A stretch of 64,000 nucleotides of DNA from Lentisphaerae bacterium GWF2_50_93 (lineage in GTDB: Bacteria; Verrucomicrobiota; Lentisphaeria; Victivallales; GWF2-50-93). Location: positions 1 through 64,000 of the forward strand of contig MHBI01000086.1 of NCBI GenBank assembly GCA_001804815.1, in the 5' to 3' direction. Under the pieces are notes generated by a model. The model saw only the letters and a list, made by a program, of their open reading frames with translations. It had not been told where the DNA came from and searched no databases. Below, piece by piece: positions 33,615 through 42,051 of the stretch. Position 1 is the stretch's first letter. Each line of letters begins with the position of its first letter. The translations under genes and the position numbers were made by a program.

Positions 33615-34835
33615 TCAGTACTTCGGAACATTCTTCAGGAGTTCGTCTATCACGTTGTCCGTATTTATGCCTTCAGCCCTGGCAGTATAGTTCACTGCAA
33701 GCCTGTGGCGCATGACCGGATGGGCGACCCTGGCGACATCATCGCAGGATGCGTATCCCGCATTGCGGAGTGCGGCTCTTGCCTTTGCACCGGCGATCAG
33801 CGCGATCGATGCACGCGGTCCGCAGCCCCACGCGACCCACTTGTTGATGAAGTCCGGAGTTCCGGGCTGGCCGATTCGCGTAGCCCTTACGAGTCTTGTG
33901 GCGAAATCTATCACGGTGTCGGCCACGGGAATCCTTGTGACGAGGTTCTGGGCTGTCATGATGTCTTCAGTGCTCAGTACGGGGTTGATTTCCTTGAAGA
34001 GCTTTCCTGTAACCCTGTGGATGATGAGTTTTTCCTCTTCCTCGGAAGGATAGCCTACGAATATCTTGAACAGGAAACGGTCCTGCTGGGCTTCGGGGAG
34101 GGGGTATGTTCCTTCCTGTTCGAGGGGGTTCTGGGTTGCGAGGACGAAGAACGGCTTCGGCAGGTCGTGTATCTTTCCGCCGACAGAGGTCTGTTTCTCC
34201 TGCATGGCCTCGAGCATTGCGGCCTGTGTTTTCGGAGGGGTGCGGTTGATTTCATCCGCAAGGACTATGTTCGCGAAAATAGGTCCGCGCAGGAAGTGGA
34301 ACTCGCGTTTTCCGGTCTCGGGATTGTCCTGGATGATGTCGGTGCCGGTTATGTCGGACGGCATGAGGTCGGGCGTGAACTGTATTCTCTTGAAGGAGAG
34401 TGAAAGCGCCTTCGACAGCGATGATATGAGAAGTGTCTTCGCCAGTCCTGGTACTCCTTCGAGGAGGCAGTGGCCGTTTGCGAGGATCGCAACGACGATT
34501 TCCTCGATGACGTCCTTCTGTCCGACGATGACCTTGTCGATTTCCTGCTGGAGCACGGCGTACGCCTTGTTGACCTTTTCGAGGGCGACGATATCGCCTT
34601 CGCTCAGGGTGATATTGGGTTTCTCCTGTGCGGGGGCCTTTTCCTTTGGAGCAGAAGCAGGAGCCGGGGGAGGGGTTGCAGGAGCCGCAGGAGCCTGTGC
34701 CGGCTCAGATGTTTCAGTCGCAGCCGCCTTGAGGTCTCCGCCGCATGAAGGGCATTTGAGGATGTCGATTTCATTTTCATAGGCGTGGTATTCGCCCTGG
34801 CATTTCACGCAGATGACATTAACTTTTTTACTCAT
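33615..34835 (-). CDS. MoxR-family AAA+ ATPase with N-terminal zinc ribbon
   Basis: Residues 1-40 form a zinc ribbon (VICVKCQGEYHAYENE then LKCPSCGGDLKA), followed by a Pro/Ala/Glu linker and the MoxR ATPase (about 85-406). Walker A is in LLEGVPGLAKTLLIS, Walker B in NIVLADEINRTPPKTQAAML, sensor 1 in FFVLATQNPLEQEGTYPLPEAQ and the arginine-finger region in AQQDRFLFKI. MoxR proteins act with von Willebrand proteins as chaperones that insert metals or assemble complexes. The start is taken as the ATG at 34835 with AGAGGA 6 nt upstream; an ATG at 34841 touches that site. The added zinc ribbon is unusual. It is in the cluster with the DUF58 and VWA genes, the usual MoxR partners. Confidence 0.88.
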   Translation of the reverse strand: MSKKVNVICVKCQGEYHAYENEIDILKCPSCGGDLKAAATETSEPAQAPAAPATPPPAPASAPKEKAPAQEKPNITLSEGDIVALEKVNKAYAVLQQEIDKVIVGQKDVIEEIVVAILANGHCLLEGVPGLAKTLLISSLSKALSLSFKRIQFTPDLMPSDITGTDIIQDNPETGKREFHFLRGPIFANIVLADEINRTPPKTQAAMLEAMQEKQTSVGGKIHDLPKPFFVLATQNPLEQEGTYPLPEAQQDRFLFKIFVGYPSEEEEKLIIHRVTGKLFKEINPVLSTEDIMTAQNLVTRIPVADTVIDFATRLVRATRIGQPGTPDFINKWVAWGCGPRASIALIAGAKARAALRNAGYASCDDVARVAHPVMRHRLAVNYTARAEGINTDNVIDELLKNVPKY

Positions 34836-34860
34836 GGTCATTCCTCTGTTTTATATTTTC

Positions 34861-35556
34861 CTACAGGTTTATTTCTTTTATCGCCTTTATGGGAACATCG
34901 ATTTTCTTGTCTCCGAAGGTGACAGACATTGATTCACCCTTGAATTCCCTTGTGAGATTAATTATGTCTCCGTTCCGCAGAATCACCGAGGGTGAGGGCT
35001 TGAATGCGGAATAGTAGATGATCGACAGTTCCTCAATCGGAATCTTCTTGAGCCCTTCGGAGGTCTTGACTCCGGCGGACTTCGTGTCGGACCACATTAT
35101 CTTTCCGGCATATACGACGCCTTTCTTATCGATCACCAGGGGCGCTGCAAGGTTCTTGTCGGACGCCAGCTTGCCGAGGAATTCAGAATCATAGAAGAAG
35201 GCGGAGACGTCTTCGTTCTTGAGCTTGAGGGGCCCGAGCGTCGTCGAACGGAAGATCTGTCCATCCGGTGAATCCCTGAAGACTCCGGTGAGTTTTGTGC
35301 CGTCCTTGAGGAAGACGCCGGCATCCTTTGCCGCCACGGCGAATCCGTCAAACTCTACCTTCCTGACTTTTGCCAGGGGCAGGGTTTTGCCCTCCTTCAT
35401 CTTGATTTCAGCGGCCGTGACGCTCTGGACAGTTCCCTTGGCGTTTTCTTCGCCGGTCACCGAATCTGCTCCAGCGCCAGGGTTGAGCAGGACCATGCAT
35501 GCGGCTGCCAGGCAGATTGGCCGTGCTGAAACCGCTTTTATTGATTTTATTCCCAT
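34861..35556 (-). CDS. Secreted protein of unknown function in the MoxR/VWA cluster
   Basis: A 231-residue protein with a signal peptide (ending near NPGAGA). The mature part is beta-rich, with repeated short phrases such as FLKDGTKLTGVF, LGPLKLKNEDVSAFFY and ILRNGDIINLTREFKG. Each of these reads as a DG-hairpin followed by a Leu-rich strand, a pattern of proteins that convert gene-expressed sites into small barrels. No known family was recognised. AGGAGA lies 7 nt before the ATG. It is followed by MoxR after 25 nt. Confidence 0.6.
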   Translation of the reverse strand: MGIKSIKAVSARPICLAAACMVLLNPGAGADSVTGEENAKGTVQSVTAAEIKMKEGKTLPLAKVRKVEFDGFAVAAKDAGVFLKDGTKLTGVFRDSPDGQIFRSTTLGPLKLKNEDVSAFFYDSEFLGKLASDKNLAAPLVIDKKGVVYAGKIMWSDTKSAGVKTSEGLKKIPIEELSIIYYSAFKPSPSVILRNGDIINLTREFKGESMSVTFGDKKIDVPIKAIKEINL

Positions 35557-35662
35557 CTGACATTCTCCTTATGAACATCGAACATCCAACTTCGAACTTC
35601 CAACATTGAATGAAGGCAGAATCAAAATTGAATTGCCATCATACCCTATTAAACATCCATCC

Positions 35663-35725
35663 CATCCAATCATCCAATCATCCAATCATCCAGTCATCCA
35701 GTCATCCAGTCATCCAGTCATCCAT
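35663..35725. repeat. 8-bp tandem repeat (CATCCAAT/CATCCAGT)n
   Basis: Three CATCCAAT units are followed by four CATCCAGT units and a partial one, all in perfect 8-bp register. It lies in the 177-nt gap between two genes of the MoxR/VWA cluster. The adjacent 35573-35613 holds the AACATCGAACATCC-type repeat. The GATTGGGT array at 3701 is the same class on the opposite strand. Confidence 0.85.
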
Positions 35726-35733
35726 GGCTTTAT

Positions 35734-36762
35734 CTACCTCTGATAAATCGGGAGATACCGGTACGGGACGCCGAGTATGAGAATCTGCCATGATGTCTCA
35801 AGCAGATCGCCGGCATGTCCTGACTTCTCCCAGTTCTTGAGGATTATATCCTTTACTTTCGGGTAGTAGGTCTTCCACGGATCACCTCCGTAATGGTAGA
35901 GGCCGACCGAGCTGTAATAATGTCCGTACCACATCCATTCGACTTTGCCGGCGAATGCATTATCCATGAGGTATTTCACTGCGTTCGGTATTATGGGATC
36001 ACTGTGGAGCCCGAGCCCCTGCAGGCATACAAGTCCGGCGCCAGTTCTTGCGAAACCCGCAGGCCCGCCGCCCTTCATGTATGCAAATCCCTTCTCCTTC
36101 TCATTGTAGCATCCCTTGATGAAGGCGATGGCCTTCTTTATGGTTTCGTCAGGCACGTAGATCCCGGATTCCGCCGCCGCCCTCAAAGCCATGACCTGCA
36201 TCACCGACGCGGAGATGTCGCCGGCGGACGGATGAGGCTGGTAGCGCCATCCGCCCTCATTGTGCTGGACTTCGACTATGAGATTGACGGCGTTGATGAG
36301 TGCCGTGCGGATTCTCGGGTTCTCTGTCATGCCGTATATTTCAGCAAGACAGATTGTGGCGAGGGCATGCTGGTACATCGGCGCCGAAGAGTCGGAACTC
36401 GCCACTATCAGGCCGGATTCCTTCTGTGCGTTGAGCAGGAACTGGAGTCCTCTGCCGACCTCCTTGCCATACGGGCCTTCGCCGGGGACTGAACCGTTGA
36501 CCATGAGGCACATGGTGGCGAAGGCGATCACCCCGGTGTTGTTCCTGCCATGGGGCGTGTTCCAGGAACCGTCCGGGAGCTGTGTCTCCGCAACCCATTT
36601 CTGGGCCCGTTTGACAGCCCTTTCAGCGCTCTCGTCAAGCTTGACATACGCATCGAACAGGAATGCGTCCTCAGCTTTGGCATTTACGCCTGTCAGAAAG
36701 GCGGAAACGAAAGCCATGAGCAGTATTCCCGCCGATATTTTCGAGCGCTCCAGTTTCATCAT
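35734..36762 (-). CDS. Secreted terpenoid-cyclase/prenyltransferase-fold protein
   Basis: A 342-residue exported protein; signal peptide ends near GVNAKAE. Helical repeats follow in the (alpha/alpha) toroid style: AQKWVAETQLPDGSWNT, GLQFLLNAQKESGL, IVEVQHNEGGWRYQPH, AIAFIKGCYNEKEKGFAYM and YSSVGLYHYGGDPWKTYY. The QxxDGSW repeats are those of squalene/prenyltransferase-like proteins. Most extracytoplasmic members have no shown enzyme activity and may bind protein or peptides; no DxDD catalytic motif is visible. The ATG at 36762 is preceded by AAAGGTGGA; an ATG at 36786 lies inside the previous gene. It sits 7 nt after the coiled-coil gene. Confidence 0.75.
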   Translation of the reverse strand: MMKLERSKISAGILLMAFVSAFLTGVNAKAEDAFLFDAYVKLDESAERAVKRAQKWVAETQLPDGSWNTPHGRNNTGVIAFATMCLMVNGSVPGEGPYGKEVGRGLQFLLNAQKESGLIVASSDSSAPMYQHALATICLAEIYGMTENPRIRTALINAVNLIVEVQHNEGGWRYQPHPSAGDISASVMQVMALRAAAESGIYVPDETIKKAIAFIKGCYNEKEKGFAYMKGGGPAGFARTGAGLVCLQGLGLHSDPIIPNAVKYLMDNAFAGKVEWMWYGHYYSSVGLYHYGGDPWKTYYPKVKDIILKNWEKSGHAGDLLETSWQILILGVPYRYLPIYQR

Positions 36763-36769
36763 TCCACCT

Positions 36770-38062
36770 TTATTTTGCCAGTTCAACGAAATAGCGTTTC
36801 ACGGACTCTTCCATCTTCAGGGTGTATTTTGCCTTTCTTGCTGCAAGAAGGGCGTCTCTTTCCTTTTCAGGAAGCTTGGCGCGCCATTCATCCTCATGCG
36901 CGGCATTGTTCTTCTGCACTTCCTCCAGCTGCCCCTGCGCTGTATGCTCCTTGCTGTCCTGTGCCTGTTTTTCCTGTTCTTTCGCCATCGGGGGCGGCGG
37001 TCCGGGAGGTCCGGGAGGTCCGGGAGGGCCTGGCTTAGGTTGTCCAGGAGGCCCGGCTTTAGCCTCCGCCATCGCCTTCTGGAGACCGTCCATCGCCTTC
37101 TTTACGTCCTCCAGAGCACCCTTGTCATCTTTGGCAAGGGCTTCTTCAGTGGCCTTGTTCATGTCCTTCTGGCCTTCCTCCATTCCGTCCTGCTTCATCT
37201 GCTCTGCGACAGCATCCATCTTCATCGCCATGTCCTGCCTCTGCTGGTCGGTCATAGCCTGCTGCTGCTGCGGAGTCTGAGGCGACTGCTGGTTCTGCGG
37301 CTGGTTCTGGAGTTCCTGCTGGATGTCCGACAACTGATCCATCATCTGCTGCATGTCGGTCATCTGCTGGGCGTTCTGGGCGTTTTCATTCTGGGTCTCG
37401 TCATTGATCTTCTTTTCAAGGTCCTTTACGATGTCCTGCTGTGCCTGCTCGGCTTTCGGCAGATCCATGTTCTTGAGGGCTTCAGTCGCCTTTTCCATCT
37501 TGTTCTTGAGCTCCTCCGGGGCCTGGTTCTTCATGTTCTCCTGCTTCTCCGCCGACTCAGCCATCTTGTCGATGTCCTTGTCCGTCATCTTGTCCTTGTT
37601 CTTCATGTCGTTCTTCAACCCCTGCGTCTCTTTCAGGAGCTCCTTCTGCTTCTCAAGCAGTTCCCGGGCCTCCATGAGCTCCTCAAGTTTCTTCGAAGCT
37701 ATCTTCTCAAGGATGTCGATTGATTCCTGATATCCTTTCCTGGCGCTGGTGTACATGCCCTTCCTGGCTTCATCGCTGATCCCGTTTGCAACGGTCTTCT
37801 CGAGGGAGTCTATCACCTTCTTGAGCTTTTCATTCTTGACCATGTCGATGTCTTCGGAATTCTTCTTGGTGGAGTCGATCTCCTTGGTTGAATATATGTT
37901 GCTTTCCACCTGCTTCTCATTTATCTCCTTGATCCTGGTGGAGACTTCGCCTAGGGTCTTGTCCTCTACGACCGCCTCCTTCATCAGCATGTCTGAGGAA
38001 TACGCGACGGCCGCACAAAGAGCCACGAACGTGATCACATAAGCCTTTCCTGCAGTCTTCAT
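36770..38062 (-). CDS. Exported coiled-coil protein with Gln-rich and collagen-like tracts
   Basis: A 430-residue protein with an N-terminal signal or anchor (about 5-25). Residues 30-260 are charged helix, predicted coiled coil (KLEELMEARELLEKQKELL, MEKATEALKNMDLPKAEQAQ). A Gln/Asn/Met-rich tract follows (about 225-300), then a PGPPGPPGPPGPP collagen-like segment near 345-365 and a helical C-terminus ending EESVKRYFVELAK. The C-terminal motif resembles the end of DUF4175-related proteins in other PVC and proteobacterial VWA clusters. GGGGAGGA precedes the ATG at 38062; a TTG at 38068 is less likely. It is sandwiched between the DUF4175-like and toroid genes. Function unknown; probably a structural or scaffold protein. 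Confidence 0.65.
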   Translation of the reverse strand: MKTAGKAYVITFVALCAAVAYSSDMLMKEAVVEDKTLGEVSTRIKEINEKQVESNIYSTKEIDSTKKNSEDIDMVKNEKLKKVIDSLEKTVANGISDEARKGMYTSARKGYQESIDILEKIASKKLEELMEARELLEKQKELLKETQGLKNDMKNKDKMTDKDIDKMAESAEKQENMKNQAPEELKNKMEKATEALKNMDLPKAEQAQQDIVKDLEKKINDETQNENAQNAQQMTDMQQMMDQLSDIQQELQNQPQNQQSPQTPQQQQAMTDQQRQDMAMKMDAVAEQMKQDGMEEGQKDMNKATEEALAKDDKGALEDVKKAMDGLQKAMAEAKAGPPGQPKPGPPGPPGPPGPPPPMAKEQEKQAQDSKEHTAQGQLEEVQKNNAAHEDEWRAKLPEKERDALLAARKAKYTLKMEESVKRYFVELAK

Positions 38063-38095
38063 AATCAATTTCCTCCCCTGTTTATTTAGTTAATC

Positions 38096-39772
38096 TTATT
38101 TTTTCTTGTCCATCATTTCAAGGACCCTTATCTGGTGCTTCATGTCGTCCTTGATGTCGTTGACCATCTTGTTGAGCCCGATCCGCTCCTCGTCGATTAT
38201 TATCCTCAGTTCCTCGGGCGTGACGATATTGACAGTGCTGATCGAGGATTTGCCCATGTCGTCCTTGCCGCGGAAGTCGCACACATCCTTTGCAAGGGCC
38301 TGGAATGTGACGATCATCCCAGGCGACAGCTTGAGATCAATCAGGTTGACCGTACTGGAGAACGCGGCATCCTTGGAACCCTTTGTCACGGAACCTGTCT
38401 CAATATCGCCTTCCTTCACCTTCTTCTCGTCGCCCTTGTCGTTCTTCACTGTGACAACGTAGTGGAGCGAGGCCGAAGCCAGTCCGTAATCATCTGATAC
38501 CTTGAAGCCCCAGTTCATCCTGCTGACCGGAGCGTAATATGTGCCATGCATGGGCCTGTCGAGCTTGACTATCGGCAGGCGGTCGGAAATCACTGATGCC
38601 GAATAATATATCCTGTCTTCATTTTCAATGCCATTTTCATCGGCCAGTTTTATGGAATAAGACTTTGAGCCCTTGAGAGGTATGTTGTCGCTTGAAAATC
38701 CCTTCTGCGCGGCCGCCATCGGAAATTCCTTCGTCGACAAATCGGTCCTGTCCTTCAATTCAAGCACGCAGGACTTGACCTTCCTGTCGGTGACAACACT
38801 TATGGAGAGGCCGCTGTTTTCAAGCGCCTCGAAATTCCCCAGCGGGAATTTCTTCACGGCCTGTCCGGTATATTTTGGCGGAGTGACCGTTATCGCCGAT
38901 TCCACGACATATGGCGCGCGGTTGATCTTCACATACAGCTTCCTGCTTTCCGCATCGCCCAGCCGTACCTTGAAGTTGAAGCTCTTGTCGGGTTCCTTGA
39001 CCTCTGCTTCGAAGGAATTCAGAAGCTCGCCTTTGACAAGCGGGACGCTGAACGATGATTCACCTTCGTATGTGACAGCTATCTTGCCCTCGCTGGGGAC
39101 CTTGCCGTCGGCCTGGACCACTATCTTGACGGTTTTGTGCTGGGCTCCGAAGTCAGGATAGACCACCCTGACGATCTTTGTCCTGGTGGGATACTGCAGC
39201 GGCAGGCCTATCGCCCTCCCGAAGAAGATCCCCATTGACTTGTGGCTGACCAGGCCCCATGAGGTGTATATGAGCACGAAACCGAGGAGCAGCTTCAGGG
39301 AGAGTTTTACGAGCTTCCTGTCATGCAGGACAAGCTTGGACGGGCTGTATGCATCGGAATGCGCCTGCTGGACCGCCCTGTGCTTGAGGGCCTCGGAACC
39401 ATAGACGATATTGCATTCCGCGAATTCGACGGCGGATACGAGCAGTGAGTTGAAGCCGCCTTTCATCTGCTTGTCGGCTGAAAGTTCGACCTGCCTCGCC
39501 ATCTGCACGATGTCGGTCACGCGGTGGAAATACGCCTTGTTCTTCCTGGGCAGCCAATAAGTGAAATATCCCAGTATGCCCAATGTGAGGAGTATTCTGA
39601 CCGGCCACGGGAAATCCGTGACGTAGTCCAGCAGGAAATACGCGAAGAATGAAACGAATATCCCGGTAATCACCGATGACAGGAACGCAGTCCGTTCAAT
39701 CCTGTTCTTCTTCCTGATCGACGAGACCAGCGATTTCCTTATGCCTGTTATGTCGTATTGCGCCATGAGCAT
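38096..39772 (-). CDS. DUF4175-like membrane protein
   Basis: A 558-residue protein with two N-terminal TM segments (about 27-65) and a third near 155-172. A periplasmic part of about 380 residues follows, made of beta-sandwich repeats (VRVVYPDFGAQHKTVKIVVQ, APYVVESAITVTPPKYTGQ, YAPVSRMNWGFKVSDDYGL). The PPKYTGQ and DDYGL motifs are those of DUF4175-type proteins that accompany vWA and DUF58 genes. It ends in a helix with MDKKK. The start ATG (39772) shares a base with the preceding stop (TGATG), so re-initiation is likely; an ATG at 39766 is the alternative. No catalytic motif is seen. Confidence 0.65.
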   Translation of the reverse strand: MLMAQYDITGIRKSLVSSIRKKNRIERTAFLSSVITGIFVSFFAYFLLDYVTDFPWPVRILLTLGILGYFTYWLPRKNKAYFHRVTDIVQMARQVELSADKQMKGGFNSLLVSAVEFAECNIVYGSEALKHRAVQQAHSDAYSPSKLVLHDRKLVKLSLKLLLGFVLIYTSWGLVSHKSMGIFFGRAIGLPLQYPTRTKIVRVVYPDFGAQHKTVKIVVQADGKVPSEGKIAVTYEGESSFSVPLVKGELLNSFEAEVKEPDKSFNFKVRLGDAESRKLYVKINRAPYVVESAITVTPPKYTGQAVKKFPLGNFEALENSGLSISVVTDRKVKSCVLELKDRTDLSTKEFPMAAAQKGFSSDNIPLKGSKSYSIKLADENGIENEDRIYYSASVISDRLPIVKLDRPMHGTYYAPVSRMNWGFKVSDDYGLASASLHYVVTVKNDKGDEKKVKEGDIETGSVTKGSKDAAFSSTVNLIDLKLSPGMIVTFQALAKDVCDFRGKDDMGKSSISTVNIVTPEELRIIIDEERIGLNKMVNDIKDDMKHQIRVLEMMDKKK

Positions 39773-42042
39773 CAATCCAGATAATATATTTTCCTGAAAT
39801 ACCATTCAGCCGAGAAGAGCATCAGGGTCAGGAGAAGCAGAAGCATCGAATCCCAGAGGGAGATCTTCACGCTTATCGGAACCTTGTGCCTGTTCTTATA
39901 TAGATCGGACATGATCTGTCCGGCCTGTTCCTGCGTATAATATGAACCTCCCGTACCCTTCGTGATCTTGTCGAGCAGGGGCTTGTTCAAGCCTGAATTG
40001 TGGAATTCCAGCTGCGGCTTTATGATCCGCAGGTCCACGGGCCTGGCGGAATACTGCGCGGGCAGCGAGAGCTTGAGCATGCCGGGAAGTTCAGGCATGT
40101 ATTCAGCCTTGTATATGCCGGGCCTGTTGGTCACGGAATGCATGTCGACCTGCTTGTCGATGCCGTTCTCGTTGATGGTCACCTTGATGAGCTCGGCTAT
40201 CACCGGCGAATAGTCGGGGTTGCATACCTTGGCCCGGATGCCGACCTTCTCGCCGGAGTAGCATGTCTCCTTGCCGATGAAGATCGTCGACTGCGCGGAC
40301 TCGTTCAGGAGATGCGGCAGCCCCAGGAACTGCACTGCCTTGCTCCAGAAGTCTCGGAAATACCTGTCGCCGAATTCCTTCCTCCATCTCCAGGTGGAGT
40401 CGAAACCCATGAACAGCACCGTGCCCTTGCCATATGAGTGGAACACCACCGCGGGATATTTCTGCCGGCCCGAGGACAATGTCACCAGGTTGATCGCGGA
40501 AGGTTTCAGCCTGCCGGAGGTGTAGCAGTTGTATATCGGAGGAAGTCCCGCCCATGTCTTCTTGTTCTCATCCTTGTTGCCTGAGAAGGCCACCAGCTGG
40601 TGGGACGTGCCTTCATCGGTCACCTCGAAACGCAGTTCGTCCTTGAGTATGTCGAACATCTCGTTCTTGTAGGAACGGCCCGACCTGTCGGTGATGGTGA
40701 GGGGCATGAGCTCCTCGAGAGGCGTGCCCTTGAAGGAGTAGGGGATGGAGACCATGTCGGCGATGATCGCGAGCGAACCACCCTGTTCCTCGACGAATTT
40801 CTTCAGCGACTGCTGGAATTCGGGAGGAAGCGCAATCGCATCAAGCTTTGAAATGAATATGATGTCGTACGACTTTCCGAGATCCTTCTTGTCGGGCAGG
40901 CTTGAAAGCAGGGACAGCCTGTCGGAACCTTTCCTGAAAAGGCGCTTGTCGGCGCCGACCAGCCATGCCTTCACGTCAACCCTCTTGTCACGTTCGAACG
41001 CGCCCATCAGATAGCGGTATTCCCAGGAGGGCGTTCCGAAGAGCATGAGGATCTTTATCTTCTCGTCGATGACTCGGACATTCTTGATATAGGTGTTGTT
41101 TTCAACCGTCACCTCGCCGGGCATGGCAGGGACTTCGACTTTCAGCTGGAACGTGCCCTTGGTGCGCGGTATGTATTCGACCGGGACGCTTATTTCCCCG
41201 TCCTTGTCTAGTTTGTGCCTTCCAGTATAGACCGACTTGTCGCCGAGAAGGAGTTTCAGCTCCGTGTCCTCGCCGGTGTATCCGTTCTGGTTCAGGTTGA
41301 CATATATTTTCGCCTTTTCGTTCAGGAAAACCACATCTTCGCCGAGGATGTATTCCGCCGATATGTCCTTTGACTTCTCCTTGCCGAATCCGCAGGCGTA
41401 TACTGGAATTCCAAGCTTCTGGAAAAGCTTTATGGCGTTCTCGGGGTCTTCAGTGCTGTTGTGGGCGCCGTCGCTGAGGAGGATTACGCCCGGACAGTAT
41501 TCGCCCTTCTGCCGGTCAATCCCCTTTTCAAGCATCTGGTTGAGCGATGTGTAATCCCCGTCAGGGGCAAGCTTGTCGGTGTTCTCTATTACCGTGAAGT
41601 CCTTCCCGGCCGCAAAGGCTTCGGTCTTGAGCTCCTTCTTGTACTTCTTGTCGCCGCCCAGGACCTTGTAGGTTTCAACTGCGCCGGAAAACCTCGTCTT
41701 CTCATTGTTGTCCTTGATCTGCATGCTCTCGGAGGCGTCGATGACGATCGGCACCGTCCCGGGCAGGGCGCCTTCCCCTTCGATGAGAAGCTTGGGGAAG
41801 GAAAGTATCAGGAGCAGCGATATGTAGGCGAGGGATCTGAGCGTGATGAGGATGGCCTTCTGTTTCCTGCTCAAAGACTTCTCCCTGGAATAGTGGTAGA
41901 AGCACAGGCCCACGATGGCGGCAGCTATGAACGGCAGCAGCCATGTGCTGAGCCAGCTCTCAATCGTCACGTGATGGAAATAGCTGATATACCGGGCATT
42001 GCCGGCATCCAGGAAATCCATGAGCATCTTAAAGAAAAACAT
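39772..42042 (-). CDS. Von Willebrand factor A membrane protein with glutamine-amidotransferase-like domain
   Basis: A 756-residue protein with two N-terminal TM helices (about 35-83), then a VWA domain (about 90-260) with a MIDAS motif VIDASES and downstream TSLNQ and LLSDGAH. A beta-sandwich and a flavodoxin/GATase-like domain follow (LMLFGTPSWEYRYLMGAF, VFHSYGKGTVLFMGFDSTWRW), and a C-terminal TM near 735. GATase-like ends are typical of the large VWA proteins next to BatA-like genes. It is 9 nt after the BatA-like gene and overlaps the DUF4175-like gene. The first ATG is used; ATGs 15 and 21 nt downstream are alternatives. Confidence 0.8.
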   Translation of the reverse strand: MFFFKMLMDFLDAGNARYISYFHHVTIESWLSTWLLPFIAAAIVGLCFYHYSREKSLSRKQKAILITLRSLAYISLLLILSFPKLLIEGEGALPGTVPIVIDASESMQIKDNNEKTRFSGAVETYKVLGGDKKYKKELKTEAFAAGKDFTVIENTDKLAPDGDYTSLNQMLEKGIDRQKGEYCPGVILLSDGAHNSTEDPENAIKLFQKLGIPVYACGFGKEKSKDISAEYILGEDVVFLNEKAKIYVNLNQNGYTGEDTELKLLLGDKSVYTGRHKLDKDGEISVPVEYIPRTKGTFQLKVEVPAMPGEVTVENNTYIKNVRVIDEKIKILMLFGTPSWEYRYLMGAFERDKRVDVKAWLVGADKRLFRKGSDRLSLLSSLPDKKDLGKSYDIIFISKLDAIALPPEFQQSLKKFVEEQGGSLAIIADMVSIPYSFKGTPLEELMPLTITDRSGRSYKNEMFDILKDELRFEVTDEGTSHQLVAFSGNKDENKKTWAGLPPIYNCYTSGRLKPSAINLVTLSSGRQKYPAVVFHSYGKGTVLFMGFDSTWRWRKEFGDRYFRDFWSKAVQFLGLPHLLNESAQSTIFIGKETCYSGEKVGIRAKVCNPDYSPVIAELIKVTINENGIDKQVDMHSVTNRPGIYKAEYMPELPGMLKLSLPAQYSARPVDLRIIKPQLEFHNSGLNKPLLDKITKGTGGSYYTQEQAGQIMSDLYKNRHKVPISVKISLWDSMLLLLLTLMLFSAEWYFRKIYYLD

Positions 42043-42051
42043 ATTCTATAC

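Noticed and set aside
34861..35556. A SH3-like or LysM cell-wall protein
   Set aside because: Short DG-hairpin repeats suggest small barrels, but no family motif is clear, so it is left as unknown.
36260..37723. A 487-codon plus-strand frame opposite the toroid and coiled-coil genes
   Set aside because: Leu/His-rich translation antisense to Gln/Lys-rich coding DNA; no signal of its own.
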